A stretch of DNA of 64,000 nucleotides from NCBI RefSeq assembly GCF_030386795.1, contig NZ_JANUQM010000001.1:740363-804362 (forward strand). Direction: 5' to 3'. The notes beneath the pieces are model-generated. The model made no database searches. It saw only the letters and a list, made by a program, of their open reading frames with translations, and was not told the origin of the DNA. Shown piece after piece: positions 6,790-15,375 of the stretch; position 1 is the first letter of the stretch; every line of letters begins with the position of its first letter. A program made the position numbers and the translations under genes. The stretch is from Streptomyces sp. S.PNR 29. GTDB taxonomy: Bacteria; Actinomycetota; Actinomycetes; Streptomycetales; Streptomycetaceae.

Positions 6790-8148
6790 CTACGCCGCCT
6801 CGGCCAGTCGCTCCCGCTCCCGCGACACGAACCGCAACCGCGGATGACCGTGGTTCCACCCGACCGACAGCCGCAGATTGCCGACGCGGGCCAGGACCAG
6901 GCCGATCACGACGGCGGCGGTGGCCGCGACGGCGCCGCCGGCGGCAAGGCCGACCCGGGCACCGTAGACGTCCGTGACCCAGCCGACGATCGGGGCGCCG
7001 ACCGGCGAGCCGCCGAGGAAGACCATCATGTACAGGGCCATGACGCGGCCCCGCATGGCCGGGTCGGTGGCCATCTGGATGCTGGTGTTCGTGGTGACGT
7101 TCACCGTCATGCTGAAGATCCCTATCGGCACCATGAGCAGCGCGAACAGCCACAGGGACGGGGCCAGTGCCGCGACGATCTCCAGCGCGCCGAAGGCCAC
7201 CGCCGCCGCGATCAGCACCCGCAGCCGTGACGTGCCGCGCCGGGCGGCCAGCAGGGCGCCGGTGAGCGAACCGACGGCCATCAGGGTGTTGAAGAGGCTG
7301 TAGGCGCCCGCGCCCGCGTCGAACACGTCGTCCGCGAAGGCCGACAGGAAGACGGGGAAGTTGAAGCCGAAGGTGCCGATGAAGCCCACCAGGACGATCG
7401 GCCAGATCAGCTCGGGACGCCCCGTGACATAGCGCAGGCCCTCGCGCAGCTGCCCCTTGCCCCGCGCGGCGCGCTCGACGACGTGCAGCTCACGGGAGCG
7501 CATCAGCAGCAGCCCGGTGAGGGGCGCGACGAAGGACAGGCCGTTGAAGAGGAACGCCCAGCCGGTGCCGACGCCGGTGATCATCAGGCCCGCGACGGCG
7601 GGGCCGACCAGGCGGGCCGACTGGAAGTTGGCCGAGTTCAGGCTGACCGCGTTCTGCAGCTGCCCCGGGCCGACCAGCTCGGAGACGAAGGACTGGCGGG
7701 CCGGGTTGTCGACGACCGTGGCGAGACCCACGGCGAAGGCGGCGACGTACACGTGCCAGACCTGGACGTGGCCCGTCAGGGTGAGGGCGGCGAGGGCGAG
7801 CGCGGTGAGCGCCATCGCGGACTGGGTGACCAGCAGCGTGGGGCGCTTGCGGAGGCGGTCGACCAGGACGCCGCCGTAGAGGCCGAAGAGCAGCATCGGC
7901 AGGAACTGCAGGGCCGTCGTGATGCCGACGGCGGCCGAGGAACCGGTGAGGCTGAGGACCAGCCAGTCCTGGGCGATGCGCTGCATCCAGGTGCCGATGT
8001 TGGAGACGACCTGGCCGAGGAAGAACAGGCGGTAGTTCCTGACCCTCAGCGAGGAGAACATCGAGGTCTTGCGGGGGGTGTCGGGGGCGGTCCGGGAGTC
8101 GTCGGGGTGTGGTGCGGGGGCGGAAGCTGCTCCGGGTCCCGTACTCAA
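6790..8148 (-). CDS. MFS transporter (drug efflux type), partner of a MarR regulator
   Basis: 452 residues with about 12 hydrophobic segments starting near residue 40 (YRLFFLGQVVSNIGTWMQRIAQDWLVLSL). The GTWMQRIAQDWLVL segment and a GGVLVDRLRKRP motif A between helices 2 and 3 fit the EntS-like MFS_3 branch, whose members export siderophores or drugs. The first 35 residues are a polar Pro/Ala-rich cytoplasmic extension. It lies 27 bases downstream of a MarR-family gene on the same strand, so the two form an operon in which the regulator probably controls the pump. The exported compound is unknown. Confidence 0.9.
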   Translation of the reverse strand: MSTGPGAASAPAPHPDDSRTAPDTPRKTSMFSSLRVRNYRLFFLGQVVSNIGTWMQRIAQDWLVLSLTGSSAAVGITTALQFLPMLLFGLYGGVLVDRLRKRPTLLVTQSAMALTALALAALTLTGHVQVWHVYVAAFAVGLATVVDNPARQSFVSELVGPGQLQNAVSLNSANFQSARLVGPAVAGLMITGVGTGWAFLFNGLSFVAPLTGLLLMRSRELHVVERAARGKGQLREGLRYVTGRPELIWPIVLVGFIGTFGFNFPVFLSAFADDVFDAGAGAYSLFNTLMAVGSLTGALLAARRGTSRLRVLIAAAVAFGALEIVAALAPSLWLFALLMVPIGIFSMTVNVTTNTSIQMATDPAMRGRVMALYMMVFLGGSPVGAPIVGWVTDVYGARVGLAAGGAVAATAAVVIGLVLARVGNLRLSVGWNHGHPRLRFVSRERERLAEAA

Positions 8149-8175
8149 CAGGGTTCGCCTCCTTGCGAGTGCTGC

Positions 8176-8613
8176 TTACAGATGCGCGAGCTTTTCCAGC
8201 ACGGGGGCGGCGGCGCGGAGTTTCGCCCACTCGTCCTCGTCGAGGCCCTCGACCAGGCTGGCCAGGAACGCGTTCCGCTTGGCTCGGCTCTCTTCGAGCA
8301 TCGCCTCGGCCTGCTCGGTGCGCGTCACGACCTTCTGGCGCCGGTCCTCGGGGTGCGGCTCCAGCCGGACCAGGCCCTTGGCTTCCAGCAGCGCCACGAT
8401 GCGGGTCATCGAGGGAGGCTGGACGTGTTCCTTGCGGGCGAGTTCGCCAGGAGTGGCACTGCCGCACAGGGACAAGGTGCCGAGCACCGACATCTCGGTG
8501 GGGCTCAGCGACTCGTCGACCCGCTGGTGCTTGAGCCGACGGGACAGCCGCATCACGGCGGATCGCAGGGAGTTCACGGCGGCCGCGTCGTCGCCATGGC
8601 TAAGGTCCGGCAT
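8176..8613 (-). CDS. MarR-family transcriptional regulator
   Basis: 145 residues, normal for the family. The winged-helix core is clear: LSPTEMSVLGTLSLCGSATP, then ELARKEHVQPPSMTRIVALL as recognition helix, then LVRLEPHPEDRRQKVVTRT as the wing with the characteristic D-x-R. Flanking helices provide the dimer interface. MarR proteins usually repress themselves and an adjacent efflux gene until a phenolic or drug ligand binds; the MFS gene directly downstream fits that role. The AT-richer stretch just before the start (about 8614-8640) is the natural place for promoter and operator, but I found no convincing palindrome there. Confidence 0.92.
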   Translation of the reverse strand: MPDLSHGDDAAAVNSLRSAVMRLSRRLKHQRVDESLSPTEMSVLGTLSLCGSATPGELARKEHVQPPSMTRIVALLEAKGLVRLEPHPEDRRQKVVTRTEQAEAMLEESRAKRNAFLASLVEGLDEDEWAKLRAAAPVLEKLAHL

Positions 8614-8768
8614 GTTCTTTAGCGTAACTCATTAGTCTCGCGAACGACCACTGGGGACACGCTCTGACCAGAGTGACCCTGGCCACGGAAGCCCGACATC
8701 ACTCAAACGGGTGATACATGCGCGGATCGTGACACACCGCACCGACGCCTGCCGCGACCCTCGTCTCC

Positions 8769-8951
8769 ATGAGGACCAGTGTGCTCAGCCTGCGCATAGA
8801 CCACGACCTGCTGGAACGGCTCCGGGGCCGGGCCGCGAAACGAGGAATGAGCGTCCAGGACTACGTCGTCCGGACGCTCATGCGCGATGACTTCGACGAG
8901 CGGTTCCAGGCCGCCGTCGAGGAGACGGAGAGGTTCTACGGGGTCACCTGA
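8769..8951 (+). CDS. small ribbon-helix-helix (CopG/Arc-like) protein
   Basis: 60 residues. The pattern RTSVLSLRIDHDLLERLRGRAAKRGMSVQDYVVRTL, split as a beta strand followed by two helices with GMSVQDYV at the turn, fits the ribbon-helix-helix DNA-binding fold. The C-terminal DFDERFQAAVEETERFYGVT is an acidic helix. Such proteins are often autoregulators or antitoxins. No toxin gene lies next to it: the downstream neighbour is the convergent purine permease, 21 bases away. It may be a stand-alone regulator or a remnant of a toxin-antitoxin pair. Confidence 0.65.
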   Translation: MRTSVLSLRIDHDLLERLRGRAAKRGMSVQDYVVRTLMRDDFDERFQAAVEETERFYGVT

Positions 8952-8972
8952 CGGTCACCCGGCGCCCGCCGC

Positions 8973-10424
8973 TCAGGTCAGCCCCAGCGCCGGCATCAGG
9001 TAGTAGAAGCCGAACACCGCGGCGACGACGTACATCGCCACCGGCACCTCCCGGCCCCGCCCGGCCGCCAGGCGCAGCACCACGAAGGTGATGAAGCCCA
9101 TGCCGATGCCGTTGGTGATCGAGTAGGTGAACGGCATCATCACCATCGTCACGAAGGCCGGGATGGCGATCGTGTGGTCGGCCCAGTCGATCTCCTTGAC
9201 CGACCCGGCCAGGATCAGGAAGCCCACCGCGAGCAGCGCCGGGGTGGCCGCCTGGGACGGGACCATGGTGGCGACCGGTGTCAGGAACAGGGCCGCGGCG
9301 AACAGCCCACCGGTGACCACGTTCGCGAAGCCGGTACGGGCCCCCTCGCCGACGCCCGCCGTGGACTCGACGAAGCAGGTGGTGGCGGAGGAGGAGCCGG
9401 CGCCGCCCGCGGCGACCGCGATGCCGTCGACGAAGAGCACCTTGTTGATGCCGGGCATCTGGCCCTGGCTGTCGGTCAGCTGCGCCTCGTCGCCGACGCC
9501 CATGATCGTGCCCATGGCGTCGAAGAAGCAGGACAGCAGGACGGTGAAGACGAAGAGGACGCCGGTGAGCAGACCGACCTTGCCGAAGCCGCCGAAGAGA
9601 CTGACCTGGCCGATGAGGCCGAAGTCGGGGGTGGCGACGGGGTTGCCGGGCCACTTCGGGGTCGTCAGGCCCCAGGACGGCACCTTCGCGACCGCGTTGA
9701 TGATCACCGCGAGGACGGTCATGGTGACGATCGAGATGAGGATCGCGCCGGACACCTTGCGCACGATCAGGGCGAGGGTGAGCAGCGCGCCGAGGACGAA
9801 GACCAGCACCGGCCAGCCGTTGAGGTGGCCCGTACCGCCGAGCTGCAGCGGGACGGTGGTCTGCGCGGAGTCCGGGATGCGGGAGACGAAGCCGGAGTCG
9901 ACGAGACCGATCAGCATGATGAACAGGCCGATACCGATGGAGATGGCCTTGCGCAGGCCGTAGGGCACGGCGTTCATCACTCGCTCGCGCAGCCCGGTGG
10001 CGACGAGCAGCATGACGACGAAACCGGCCAGCACCACCATGCCCATGGCGTCCGGCCAGGACATCCGGGGCGCCAGCTGGAGTGCGACGACCGAGTTCAC
10101 CCCCAGACCGGCCGCCAGCGCGATCGGCACATTGCCGATGACACCCATGAGCAGGGTGGTGAACGCCGCTGTCACGGCCGTAGCGGTGACCAGCTGCCCG
10201 TTGTCCAGCTGGTGCCCGTACATGTCCTTCGCGCTGCCGAGGATGATCGGGTTCAGCACGATGATGTAGGCCATCGCGAAGAAGGTGGCGAAGCCGCCCC
10301 GGATCTCGCGGGACAGGGTGCTGCCGCGCTCGGAGATCTTGAAGAAGCGGTCGAGGGCGCCGTACGCGGGCGCGCCGCCCGGCTGCCGGGGGGCGGGAAC
10401 CTTGGCGGGGGCCGAGGTGGACAT
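8973..10424 (-). CDS. NCS2-family adenine/guanine/hypoxanthine permease (AzgA type)
   Basis: 483 residues. The family features of the AzgA branch are present: EIRGGFATFFAMAYIIVLNP in helix 1, then GLGVNSVVALQLAPRMSWPD, FFDAMGTIMGVGDEAQL in the centre and SSSATTCFVESTAGVGEG in the substrate-site helix. About 12-14 membrane segments are predicted. Family members import purine bases by proton symport. I start at the ATG at 10424 because GAGG stands 6 bases upstream; in-frame ATG 10436 and GTG 10439 are possible. It is divergent from the DUF2530 gene, a pairing common in Streptomyces. I looked for a purine riboswitch in the leader and saw none. Confidence 0.9.
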   Translation of the reverse strand: MSTSAPAKVPAPRQPGGAPAYGALDRFFKISERGSTLSREIRGGFATFFAMAYIIVLNPIILGSAKDMYGHQLDNGQLVTATAVTAAFTTLLMGVIGNVPIALAAGLGVNSVVALQLAPRMSWPDAMGMVVLAGFVVMLLVATGLRERVMNAVPYGLRKAISIGIGLFIMLIGLVDSGFVSRIPDSAQTTVPLQLGGTGHLNGWPVLVFVLGALLTLALIVRKVSGAILISIVTMTVLAVIINAVAKVPSWGLTTPKWPGNPVATPDFGLIGQVSLFGGFGKVGLLTGVLFVFTVLLSCFFDAMGTIMGVGDEAQLTDSQGQMPGINKVLFVDGIAVAAGGAGSSSATTCFVESTAGVGEGARTGFANVVTGGLFAAALFLTPVATMVPSQAATPALLAVGFLILAGSVKEIDWADHTIAIPAFVTMVMMPFTYSITNGIGMGFITFVVLRLAAGRGREVPVAMYVVAAVFGFYYLMPALGLT

Positions 10425-10574
10425 GCGGAACCTCATCACCGGCGGACTTCCCCCAGGTCCAGTTGGTGCTTCCTACGAAAAGAAACGGTCGAAGACAAAC
10501 GGTTTCAGTATGAACATATGACTCGGTGAATGCTATCTCCGCGCGTAGACCTGATCGCCTCGTAAGCTGTGCGC

Positions 10575-10862
10575 ATGGCGAAGTGGACACCGAGACACGA
10601 GGCGCCGGAGCCCCTGGAGGGCCCCGTGGTCGCCACCATCACCGGCGGCACCGCCGTCTGGTTCGTCCTCTTCCTCGTGCAGCTGCCCTTCTACGGCTGG
10701 TTCGACGACCACGGGCACACCTGGTGGCTGTGGACCTGTCTGGCGGGCGGCGGGCTCGGTCTGTTCGGCATCTGGTACGTACGCAGGCGGGACGCGGCGA
10801 TCAAGCGGGCGGCGGCGGCCGCGGCGGCCGAAGAGAACGCCAGGACGCCCGCTGCCGAATGA
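10575..10862 (+). CDS. DUF2530 membrane protein
   Basis: 95 residues with two hydrophobic helices: ATITGGTAVWFVLFLVQLPF (about residues 21-40) and TWWLWTCLAGGGLGLFGIWY (about 49-69). A basic and Ala-rich cytoplasmic tail follows. The pattern FYGWFDDHGHTWWLW between the helices is typical of DUF2530 proteins. The function is unknown. Its divergent position next to the purine permease is conserved in the genus as far as I recall, which hints at a shared promoter region rather than a proven functional link. Confidence 0.8.
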   Translation: MAKWTPRHEAPEPLEGPVVATITGGTAVWFVLFLVQLPFYGWFDDHGHTWWLWTCLAGGGLGLFGIWYVRRRDAAIKRAAAAAAAEENARTPAAE

Positions 10863-10974
10863 CCGGCGCCGCTTAGTACCACGGCATCACATCTCCCGAC
10901 GCCCGTCCTACCCAAGTCGGATCTTCCGCGCACTCGGCGGGTGAACCCCCACATCCGCACGTACCGTCGAATGC

Positions 10975-13377
10975 ATGACGCACACCGACGCGGACGCCGA
11001 AGTCGACGCTGTGCACCCCGCCGCCGCCCCCCTGCCGGCAACCGGGCTCACCGCCGCGGAGGTCGCCGAACGGGTCGCGCGTGGGCAGGTCAACGACGTG
11101 CCGGTGCGCAGCAGCCGCTCCACCGTCGACATCGTCCGCGCCAACGTCTTCACCCGGTTCAACGCGATCATCGGCGTGCTCTGGCTGATCATGCTGATCG
11201 TCGCGCCGATCCAGGACAGCCTGTTCGGCTTCGTGATCCTCGCCAACACCGGCATCGGCATCGTCCAGGAGTGGCGGGCGAAGAAGACCCTCGACTCCCT
11301 CGCGCTGATCGGCGAGGTCCGGCCGACCGTGCGCCGGGACGGGGCCGCGACGGAGGTCGGTACGTCCGAGATCGTGCTGGGCGACGTCATCGAGTTCGGC
11401 CCCGGGGACAAGGTGGTCGTCGACGGGGTGTGCGTCGAGGCGGGCGGGCTGGAGATCGACGAGTCGCTGCTCACCGGTGAGGCCGACCCCGTCGTGAAGC
11501 GGCCGGGAGACCCGGTCATGTCCGGCAGTTTCGTGGTCGCCGGCGGCGGCGCGTACCAGGCCGTCAAGGTGGGGCGCCAGGCGTACGCCGCCCAGCTCGC
11601 GGAGGAGGCCTCCCGGTTCACGCTGGTCCACTCCGAGCTGCGCTCCGGCATCTCCACGATCCTCAAGTACGTGACGTGGATGATGGTCCCGACCGCGACG
11701 GGCCTGATCATCAGCCAGCTGTTCGTCAAGGACCACGCCTTCAAGGACTCCGTGGCGCGGACGGTCGGGGGGATCGTCCCCATGGTCCCGGAGGGGCTGG
11801 TCCTCCTCACCTCCGTCGCCTTCGCCGTCGGCGTGATCCGGCTCGGCCGCAAGCAGTGCCTGGTCCAGGAGCTCCCCGCCATCGAGGGACTGGCCCGCGT
11901 GGACACCGTCTGCCTCGACAAGACCGGCACCCTCACCGAGGGCGGCATGGACGTCGCCGGGCTGCGCGCCCTGGGCGGCCACGACGAGACGTACGTGCGC
12001 CAGGTCCTCGGCGCCCTGGGCGAGTCCGACCCGCGCCCGAACGCCTCCCTGAAGGCGATCATCGAGGCCTACCCCGACAACGTCGACGGCTGGCACTGCA
12101 CCGAGGCCCTCCCCTTCTCCTCCACCCGCAAGTACAGCGGCGCCTCCTTCAGCGAGGGCGACGGCGCGTCCAGTACGTGGCTGCTGGGCGCGCCCGACGT
12201 GCTGCTGCCCGACGACGACCCCGCGCTCGGCGAGACCGAGCGGCTCAACGAACAGGGTCTGCGGGTGCTGCTGCTCGCCCGGGCCTCCCGTGACCGCGCT
12301 CTCGACGACCCCGAGGTCGCGGGGGGCGTCGAGCCGGCCGCCCTGGTCGTCCTGGAGCAGCGGCTGCGGCCGGACGCCGCCGACACCCTGCGCTACTTCG
12401 CCGAGGAGAACGTCCAGGCCAAGGTCATCTCCGGGGACAACGCGGTGTCGGTCGGGGCGGTGGCAGGCAAGCTGGGCATCGCCGGCACCACGGTCGACGC
12501 CCGCCGGCTGCCCACCGACCGGGAGGGCATGGGGAAGGCCCTCGACGAGGCCACGGTGTTCGGGCGGGTCGCCCCGCAGCAGAAGCGGGACATGGTGGGC
12601 GCGCTGCAGGCGCGCGGGCACACGGTCGCGATGACCGGCGACGGCGTGAACGACGTCCTGGCCCTGAAGGACGCCGACATCGGGGTGGCGATGGGCTCCG
12701 GTTCGGAGGCCACGCGGGCGGTCGCGCAGATCGTGCTGCTGGACAACAGCTTCGCCACGCTGCCCTCGGTGGTGGCGGAGGGACGGCGGGTCATCGGCAA
12801 CATCACCCGGGTCGCGACCCTGTTCCTGGTGAAGACGGTCTACTCGGTGCTGCTGGCACTGCTGGTGGTGTGCTGGCAGGTGGAGTACCCCTTCCTGCCC
12901 CGCCACCTGACCCTGCTGTCCACGCTGACCATCGGCGTCCCGGCCTTCTTCCTCGCCCTCGCGCCCAACAGGGAACGGGCTCGGCCCCACTTCGTCCGGC
13001 GGGTCATGCGGTACGCGATCCCGGGCGGGGTGGTGGCCGCGGCGGCGACCTTCGCGACGTATCTGCTCGCCCAGCACCACTACACCGGGCCGGGATCGCT
13101 GGACGCGGAGACCAGCGCCGCCACGCTGACCCTGTTCCTCATCTCGATGTGGGTGCTGGCGATCATCGCGCGCCCCTACACCTGGTGGCGGATCGCGCTG
13201 GTCGCGGCGATGGGCGGGGCGTTCCTGCTGGTGCTGGTGGTCCCGTGGCTGCAGGACTTCTTCGCGCTGAAGCTGGTCGGGATGCAGATGCCGTGGATCG
13301 CGGTGGGCATCGCGGCGGTGGCGGCGGCCGCCCTGGAACTCGTGTGGAGGTGGGTCGACCGCCGCGTTCCCGCCTAG
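10975..13377 (+). CDS. HAD-type P-type ATPase, CtpE-like (probable Ca2+/divalent cation transporter)
   Basis: 800 residues. All P-type landmarks are present: LLTGEADPV in the actuator domain, the phosphorylation site CLDKTGTLTEGG with Asp315, the nucleotide-binding KYSGASF, and the hinge MTGDGVNDVLALKDADIGVA. The transmembrane motif before the phosphorylation site is VPEGLVLLTS, without the CPC of heavy-metal pumps. This PEGL version is characteristic of the actinobacterial CtpE group. Mycobacterial CtpE has been linked to calcium uptake, so that is the best guess here. About ten membrane helices are visible. The stop lies 6 bases from the end of the convergent secreted-protein gene, so little room exists for a terminator. 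Confidence 0.88.
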   Translation: MTHTDADAEVDAVHPAAAPLPATGLTAAEVAERVARGQVNDVPVRSSRSTVDIVRANVFTRFNAIIGVLWLIMLIVAPIQDSLFGFVILANTGIGIVQEWRAKKTLDSLALIGEVRPTVRRDGAATEVGTSEIVLGDVIEFGPGDKVVVDGVCVEAGGLEIDESLLTGEADPVVKRPGDPVMSGSFVVAGGGAYQAVKVGRQAYAAQLAEEASRFTLVHSELRSGISTILKYVTWMMVPTATGLIISQLFVKDHAFKDSVARTVGGIVPMVPEGLVLLTSVAFAVGVIRLGRKQCLVQELPAIEGLARVDTVCLDKTGTLTEGGMDVAGLRALGGHDETYVRQVLGALGESDPRPNASLKAIIEAYPDNVDGWHCTEALPFSSTRKYSGASFSEGDGASSTWLLGAPDVLLPDDDPALGETERLNEQGLRVLLLARASRDRALDDPEVAGGVEPAALVVLEQRLRPDAADTLRYFAEENVQAKVISGDNAVSVGAVAGKLGIAGTTVDARRLPTDREGMGKALDEATVFGRVAPQQKRDMVGALQARGHTVAMTGDGVNDVLALKDADIGVAMGSGSEATRAVAQIVLLDNSFATLPSVVAEGRRVIGNITRVATLFLVKTVYSVLLALLVVCWQVEYPFLPRHLTLLSTLTIGVPAFFLALAPNRERARPHFVRRVMRYAIPGGVVAAAATFATYLLAQHHYTGPGSLDAETSAATLTLFLISMWVLAIIARPYTWWRIALVAAMGGAFLLVLVVPWLQDFFALKLVGMQMPWIAVGIAAVAAAALELVWRWVDRRVPA

Positions 13378-13383
13378 CGGCGG

Positions 13384-14235
13384 TTACTGGACGTCGACGT
13401 AGTCACCCGTGGCGTTGACCGCCGGGGTCGTCGAGGTGCCCGCGAAGCTGAAGCGCCAGTAGCCGTCGTAGGCGGCCGTGGCGGTGGCCTTCACGTTGCC
13501 GTACGAGTCGGAGTAGACCGTCTTGACGGTGGTGTACGTGCTGGTGCCCGCCTTGCGGAACTGCAGCTTGACCGGCTGGTTGGTGTAGCCGTGGTACTGG
13601 TTGTCGTCCCAGTTGGCGCGGGACAGCTTGCCGGTCGAGGTGATGGTCTTGCCCTTGGCGACGGGCTCGGGGCCGGCGTTGACGGTGAGCTTGGAGTAGC
13701 GCTGCACCAGGGTGGTGCCGAGGCCGCCCTGGGTCTTGGAGTCACCGTTGCTGGTGACGGCGAGGCCGCCCGCGTTCCAGGTGCCGGCCTCGGAGCTCGC
13801 CAGGTCGCCGTCGGCGGGACGGATGTTGATGACGCCCTTGCAGCTGAGGGTGGTCGACGAGGTGGCGGTGCAGGTGGCCGGGTCGTCGCTGATCAGCACG
13901 TTGCTGGCGGTGTCCACCGAGGAGCCCTTGTAGATGAGCGGGCCGCTGGCGAAGTTGTCGGAGCTGGTGTCCATGTCGGCGGGGTGCGTCAGGGTGTAGG
14001 TGACCGGGACGCTGACCACGTTCGTGGTGCCGACGACGATGTTCTTGCCGCTGTTCACCTTCATGTCGGAGAAGGTGACGTCGAGCGTGGCGGCGGTGCC
14101 CGCGGTGCCGTCGGCGGTGGCGGCGCTGAAGGCGGCCTTGCCGGACGGGGCGTCGGCGGCCTGCGCGGCCGGAACGACGAGGGCGGAGAGGGCCAGGGCG
14201 CCGGAGACGGCGGCCACGGTGGCTCGCATGTGCAT
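13384..14235 (-). CDS. secreted Ig-like repeat protein, tandem paralogue 1
   Basis: 283 residues. The signal peptide is MHMRATVAAVSGALALSALV ending at AQA (about residue 27), shared almost exactly with the two paralogues upstream. A variable N-terminal domain (about residues 30-175) contains GKNIVVGTTNVVSVPVTYTL and one Cys pair. The conserved C-terminal domain of about 105 residues starts near LTVNAGPEPVAKGKTITSTG, passes KLSRANWDDNQYHGYTNQPV and ends VNATGDYVDVQ. It looks like an all-beta Ig-like fold. I recall relatives being labelled calcium-binding proteins, but I see no canonical EF-hand or RTX motif. It has its own promoter region with the shared element at 14257-14318. The function is unknown. 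Confidence 0.75.
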   Translation of the reverse strand: MHMRATVAAVSGALALSALVVPAAQAADAPSGKAAFSAATADGTAGTAATLDVTFSDMKVNSGKNIVVGTTNVVSVPVTYTLTHPADMDTSSDNFASGPLIYKGSSVDTASNVLISDDPATCTATSSTTLSCKGVINIRPADGDLASSEAGTWNAGGLAVTSNGDSKTQGGLGTTLVQRYSKLTVNAGPEPVAKGKTITSTGKLSRANWDDNQYHGYTNQPVKLQFRKAGTSTYTTVKTVYSDSYGNVKATATAAYDGYWRFSFAGTSTTPAVNATGDYVDVQ

Positions 14236-14256
14236 GTGTTCCCCAGGTGGAGAAGT

Positions 14257-14318
14257 GATCTAGGAGTCTGACTGACTCACGTGGTCTGATCCGCGACACC
14301 GGGGATGGGTTGTATCTG
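14257..14318 (-). promoter_or_regulatory. duplicated upstream element with GAGTC-N5-GACTC inverted repeat (paralogue 1)
   Basis: This stretch matches 16207-16264 upstream of paralogue 3. Shared blocks are GGAGTCTG, CTGACTCA, GATCCGCGAC and GGGGATGG. The inverted repeat GAGTC (14264-14268) and GACTC (14274-14278) is present in both copies with a spacer of 5 or 4 bases. It probably contains the promoter and an operator. Confidence 0.6.
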
Positions 14319-14373
14319 GAGATACGGATTTTGTCGGCGCTTACACAATCTTTGGCGCCCGTGTTACGAAGAT

Positions 14374-14408
14374 CACCGCCGGCTCCGGGGTCTCCGGAGC
14401 CGGCGGTG
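14374..14408 (-). terminator. strong perfect hairpin after paralogue 2
   Basis: CACCGCCGGCTCCGG and its exact reverse complement form a 15-bp perfect stem with a 5-base loop (14389-14393). It begins 10 bases after the stop of the gene at 14419-15285. It has no T-tract. It separates paralogue 2 from the promoter of paralogue 1. Confidence 0.85.
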
Positions 14409-14418
14409 CGCTGTGCGC

Positions 14419-15285
14419 CTACTGCACGTCGACGAAGTCACCCGTGGCGTTGACCGCCGGGGTGGTCGAGGTGCCCGCGAAGGAGTAGCGGTAGTAGCCG
14501 TCGGCCGACGCGGTGACGGTGGTGCTGAGGTTGCCCGTCGAGTTGGACTTGATGGTCTTCAGCGTGGTGTAGGTGTCGCTGCCCTTCTTGCGGTACTGCA
14601 GCTTCACCGACTGGCCGGAGTACCCGGCGTACTTCAGGGTGTCCCAGTTGGCGCGGGACAGCTTGCCGGTGACCGTGATGGTCTTGCCCTTCTTCACCGG
14701 CTCCGGGGACGCGTTGACGGTCAGCTTGGAGTTGCGCTGGACCTTGGTGGTCTTGTAGGCGTCCCGGATGATGTAGTCGCCGTCGTTGCCGACGGCGCCG
14801 ACCCACACCTTCCAGGTGCCGGCCAGGAAGTTGCCGAGGATGTTGGTGTACGGGTCGGCGATGAGCGTCACCTTGCAGGTCGCGGTGGTGGCGCTGGAGT
14901 GGGTGCAGGTGCCGACCTGGTCCTCGTCGATGGTCGTCGGTTCGATCGCCCCGTCGATGTGGTCGACGTCCGCACCGTGCCACAGGACGGGGAAGGCGTC
15001 GGCGATGCCCTCGGGGTCGGTGGCCGTCACGGAGACGGTGAACGACTTCTTCGCGGTGGTGCCGACGACGATGTTCTTGCCGCCGTTGACGGTCACGCTC
15101 GTGATCTTGGTGTCACCCTCGGACTCGTCCGCCGGAGCGGCGGTGGTGAACGGCGTCACCTTCGAGGTGGACGGGACCAGCGAGGCCAGGCTCGGCTTGT
15201 GCTCGTCCGCCTGCGCGGCCGGAACGGCGACGGCGGACAGGGCCAGGGCACCGGAGACGGCGGCCACGGTGGCTCGTATGCGCAT
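14419..15285 (-). CDS. secreted Ig-like repeat protein, tandem paralogue 2
   Basis: 288 residues. The start is placed at the ATG at 15285 (MRIRATVAAVSGALALSAVA) because its signal peptide and GGGGGA ribosome-binding site match those of the neighbours. The mature N-terminal domain includes VNGGKNIVVGTTAKKSFTVS and VTATDPEGIADAFPVLWHG, with two Cys that could form a disulphide. The C-terminal domain is nearly identical to that of paralogue 3 (SPEPVKKGKTITVTGKLSRA, SGQSVKLQYRKKGSDTYTTL, ending GDFVDVQ). It lacks the shared promoter element and probably relies on read-through from paralogue 3, 90 bases upstream, past two hairpins. Exported; role unknown. Confidence 0.75.
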   Translation of the reverse strand: MRIRATVAAVSGALALSAVAVPAAQADEHKPSLASLVPSTSKVTPFTTAAPADESEGDTKITSVTVNGGKNIVVGTTAKKSFTVSVTATDPEGIADAFPVLWHGADVDHIDGAIEPTTIDEDQVGTCTHSSATTATCKVTLIADPYTNILGNFLAGTWKVWVGAVGNDGDYIIRDAYKTTKVQRNSKLTVNASPEPVKKGKTITVTGKLSRANWDTLKYAGYSGQSVKLQYRKKGSDTYTTLKTIKSNSTGNLSTTVTASADGYYRYSFAGTSTTPAVNATGDFVDVQ

Positions 15286-15318
15286 GTGTTTCCCCCAAGT
15301 GGAAAGGACGGAGTGAAA

Positions 15319-15369
15319 CACCGGGCCCCGCACGGCACGGAGCCCGGTGAACGGCGGTGGGAACCGCCG
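15319..15369 (-). terminator. two adjacent hairpins between paralogues 3 and 2
   Basis: CACCGGGC (15319-15326) pairs with GCCCGGTG (15342-15349). CGGCGGT (15352-15358) pairs with ACCGCCG (15363-15369) over a 4-base loop. They lie directly after the stop of paralogue 3 and may give partial termination, reducing expression of paralogue 2. Confidence 0.55.
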
Positions 15370-15375
15370 GGTTGC

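Noticed and set aside
8614..8660. MarR operator in the AT-rich stretch before the marR start
   Set aside because: Only the ends of CTTTAGCGTAACTCATTAG are symmetric; the inner bases are not, so the site is not convincing.
10440..10574. Purine riboswitch upstream of the AzgA-type permease
   Set aside because: I could not draw the three-way junction or conserved loops in the 135-base divergent region.
10873..13080. A long frame antisense to the P-type ATPase
   Set aside because: Same GC-frame effect; the product is a Gly/Asp/Arg/Gln-rich string without motifs, whereas the plus strand has a complete ATPase.
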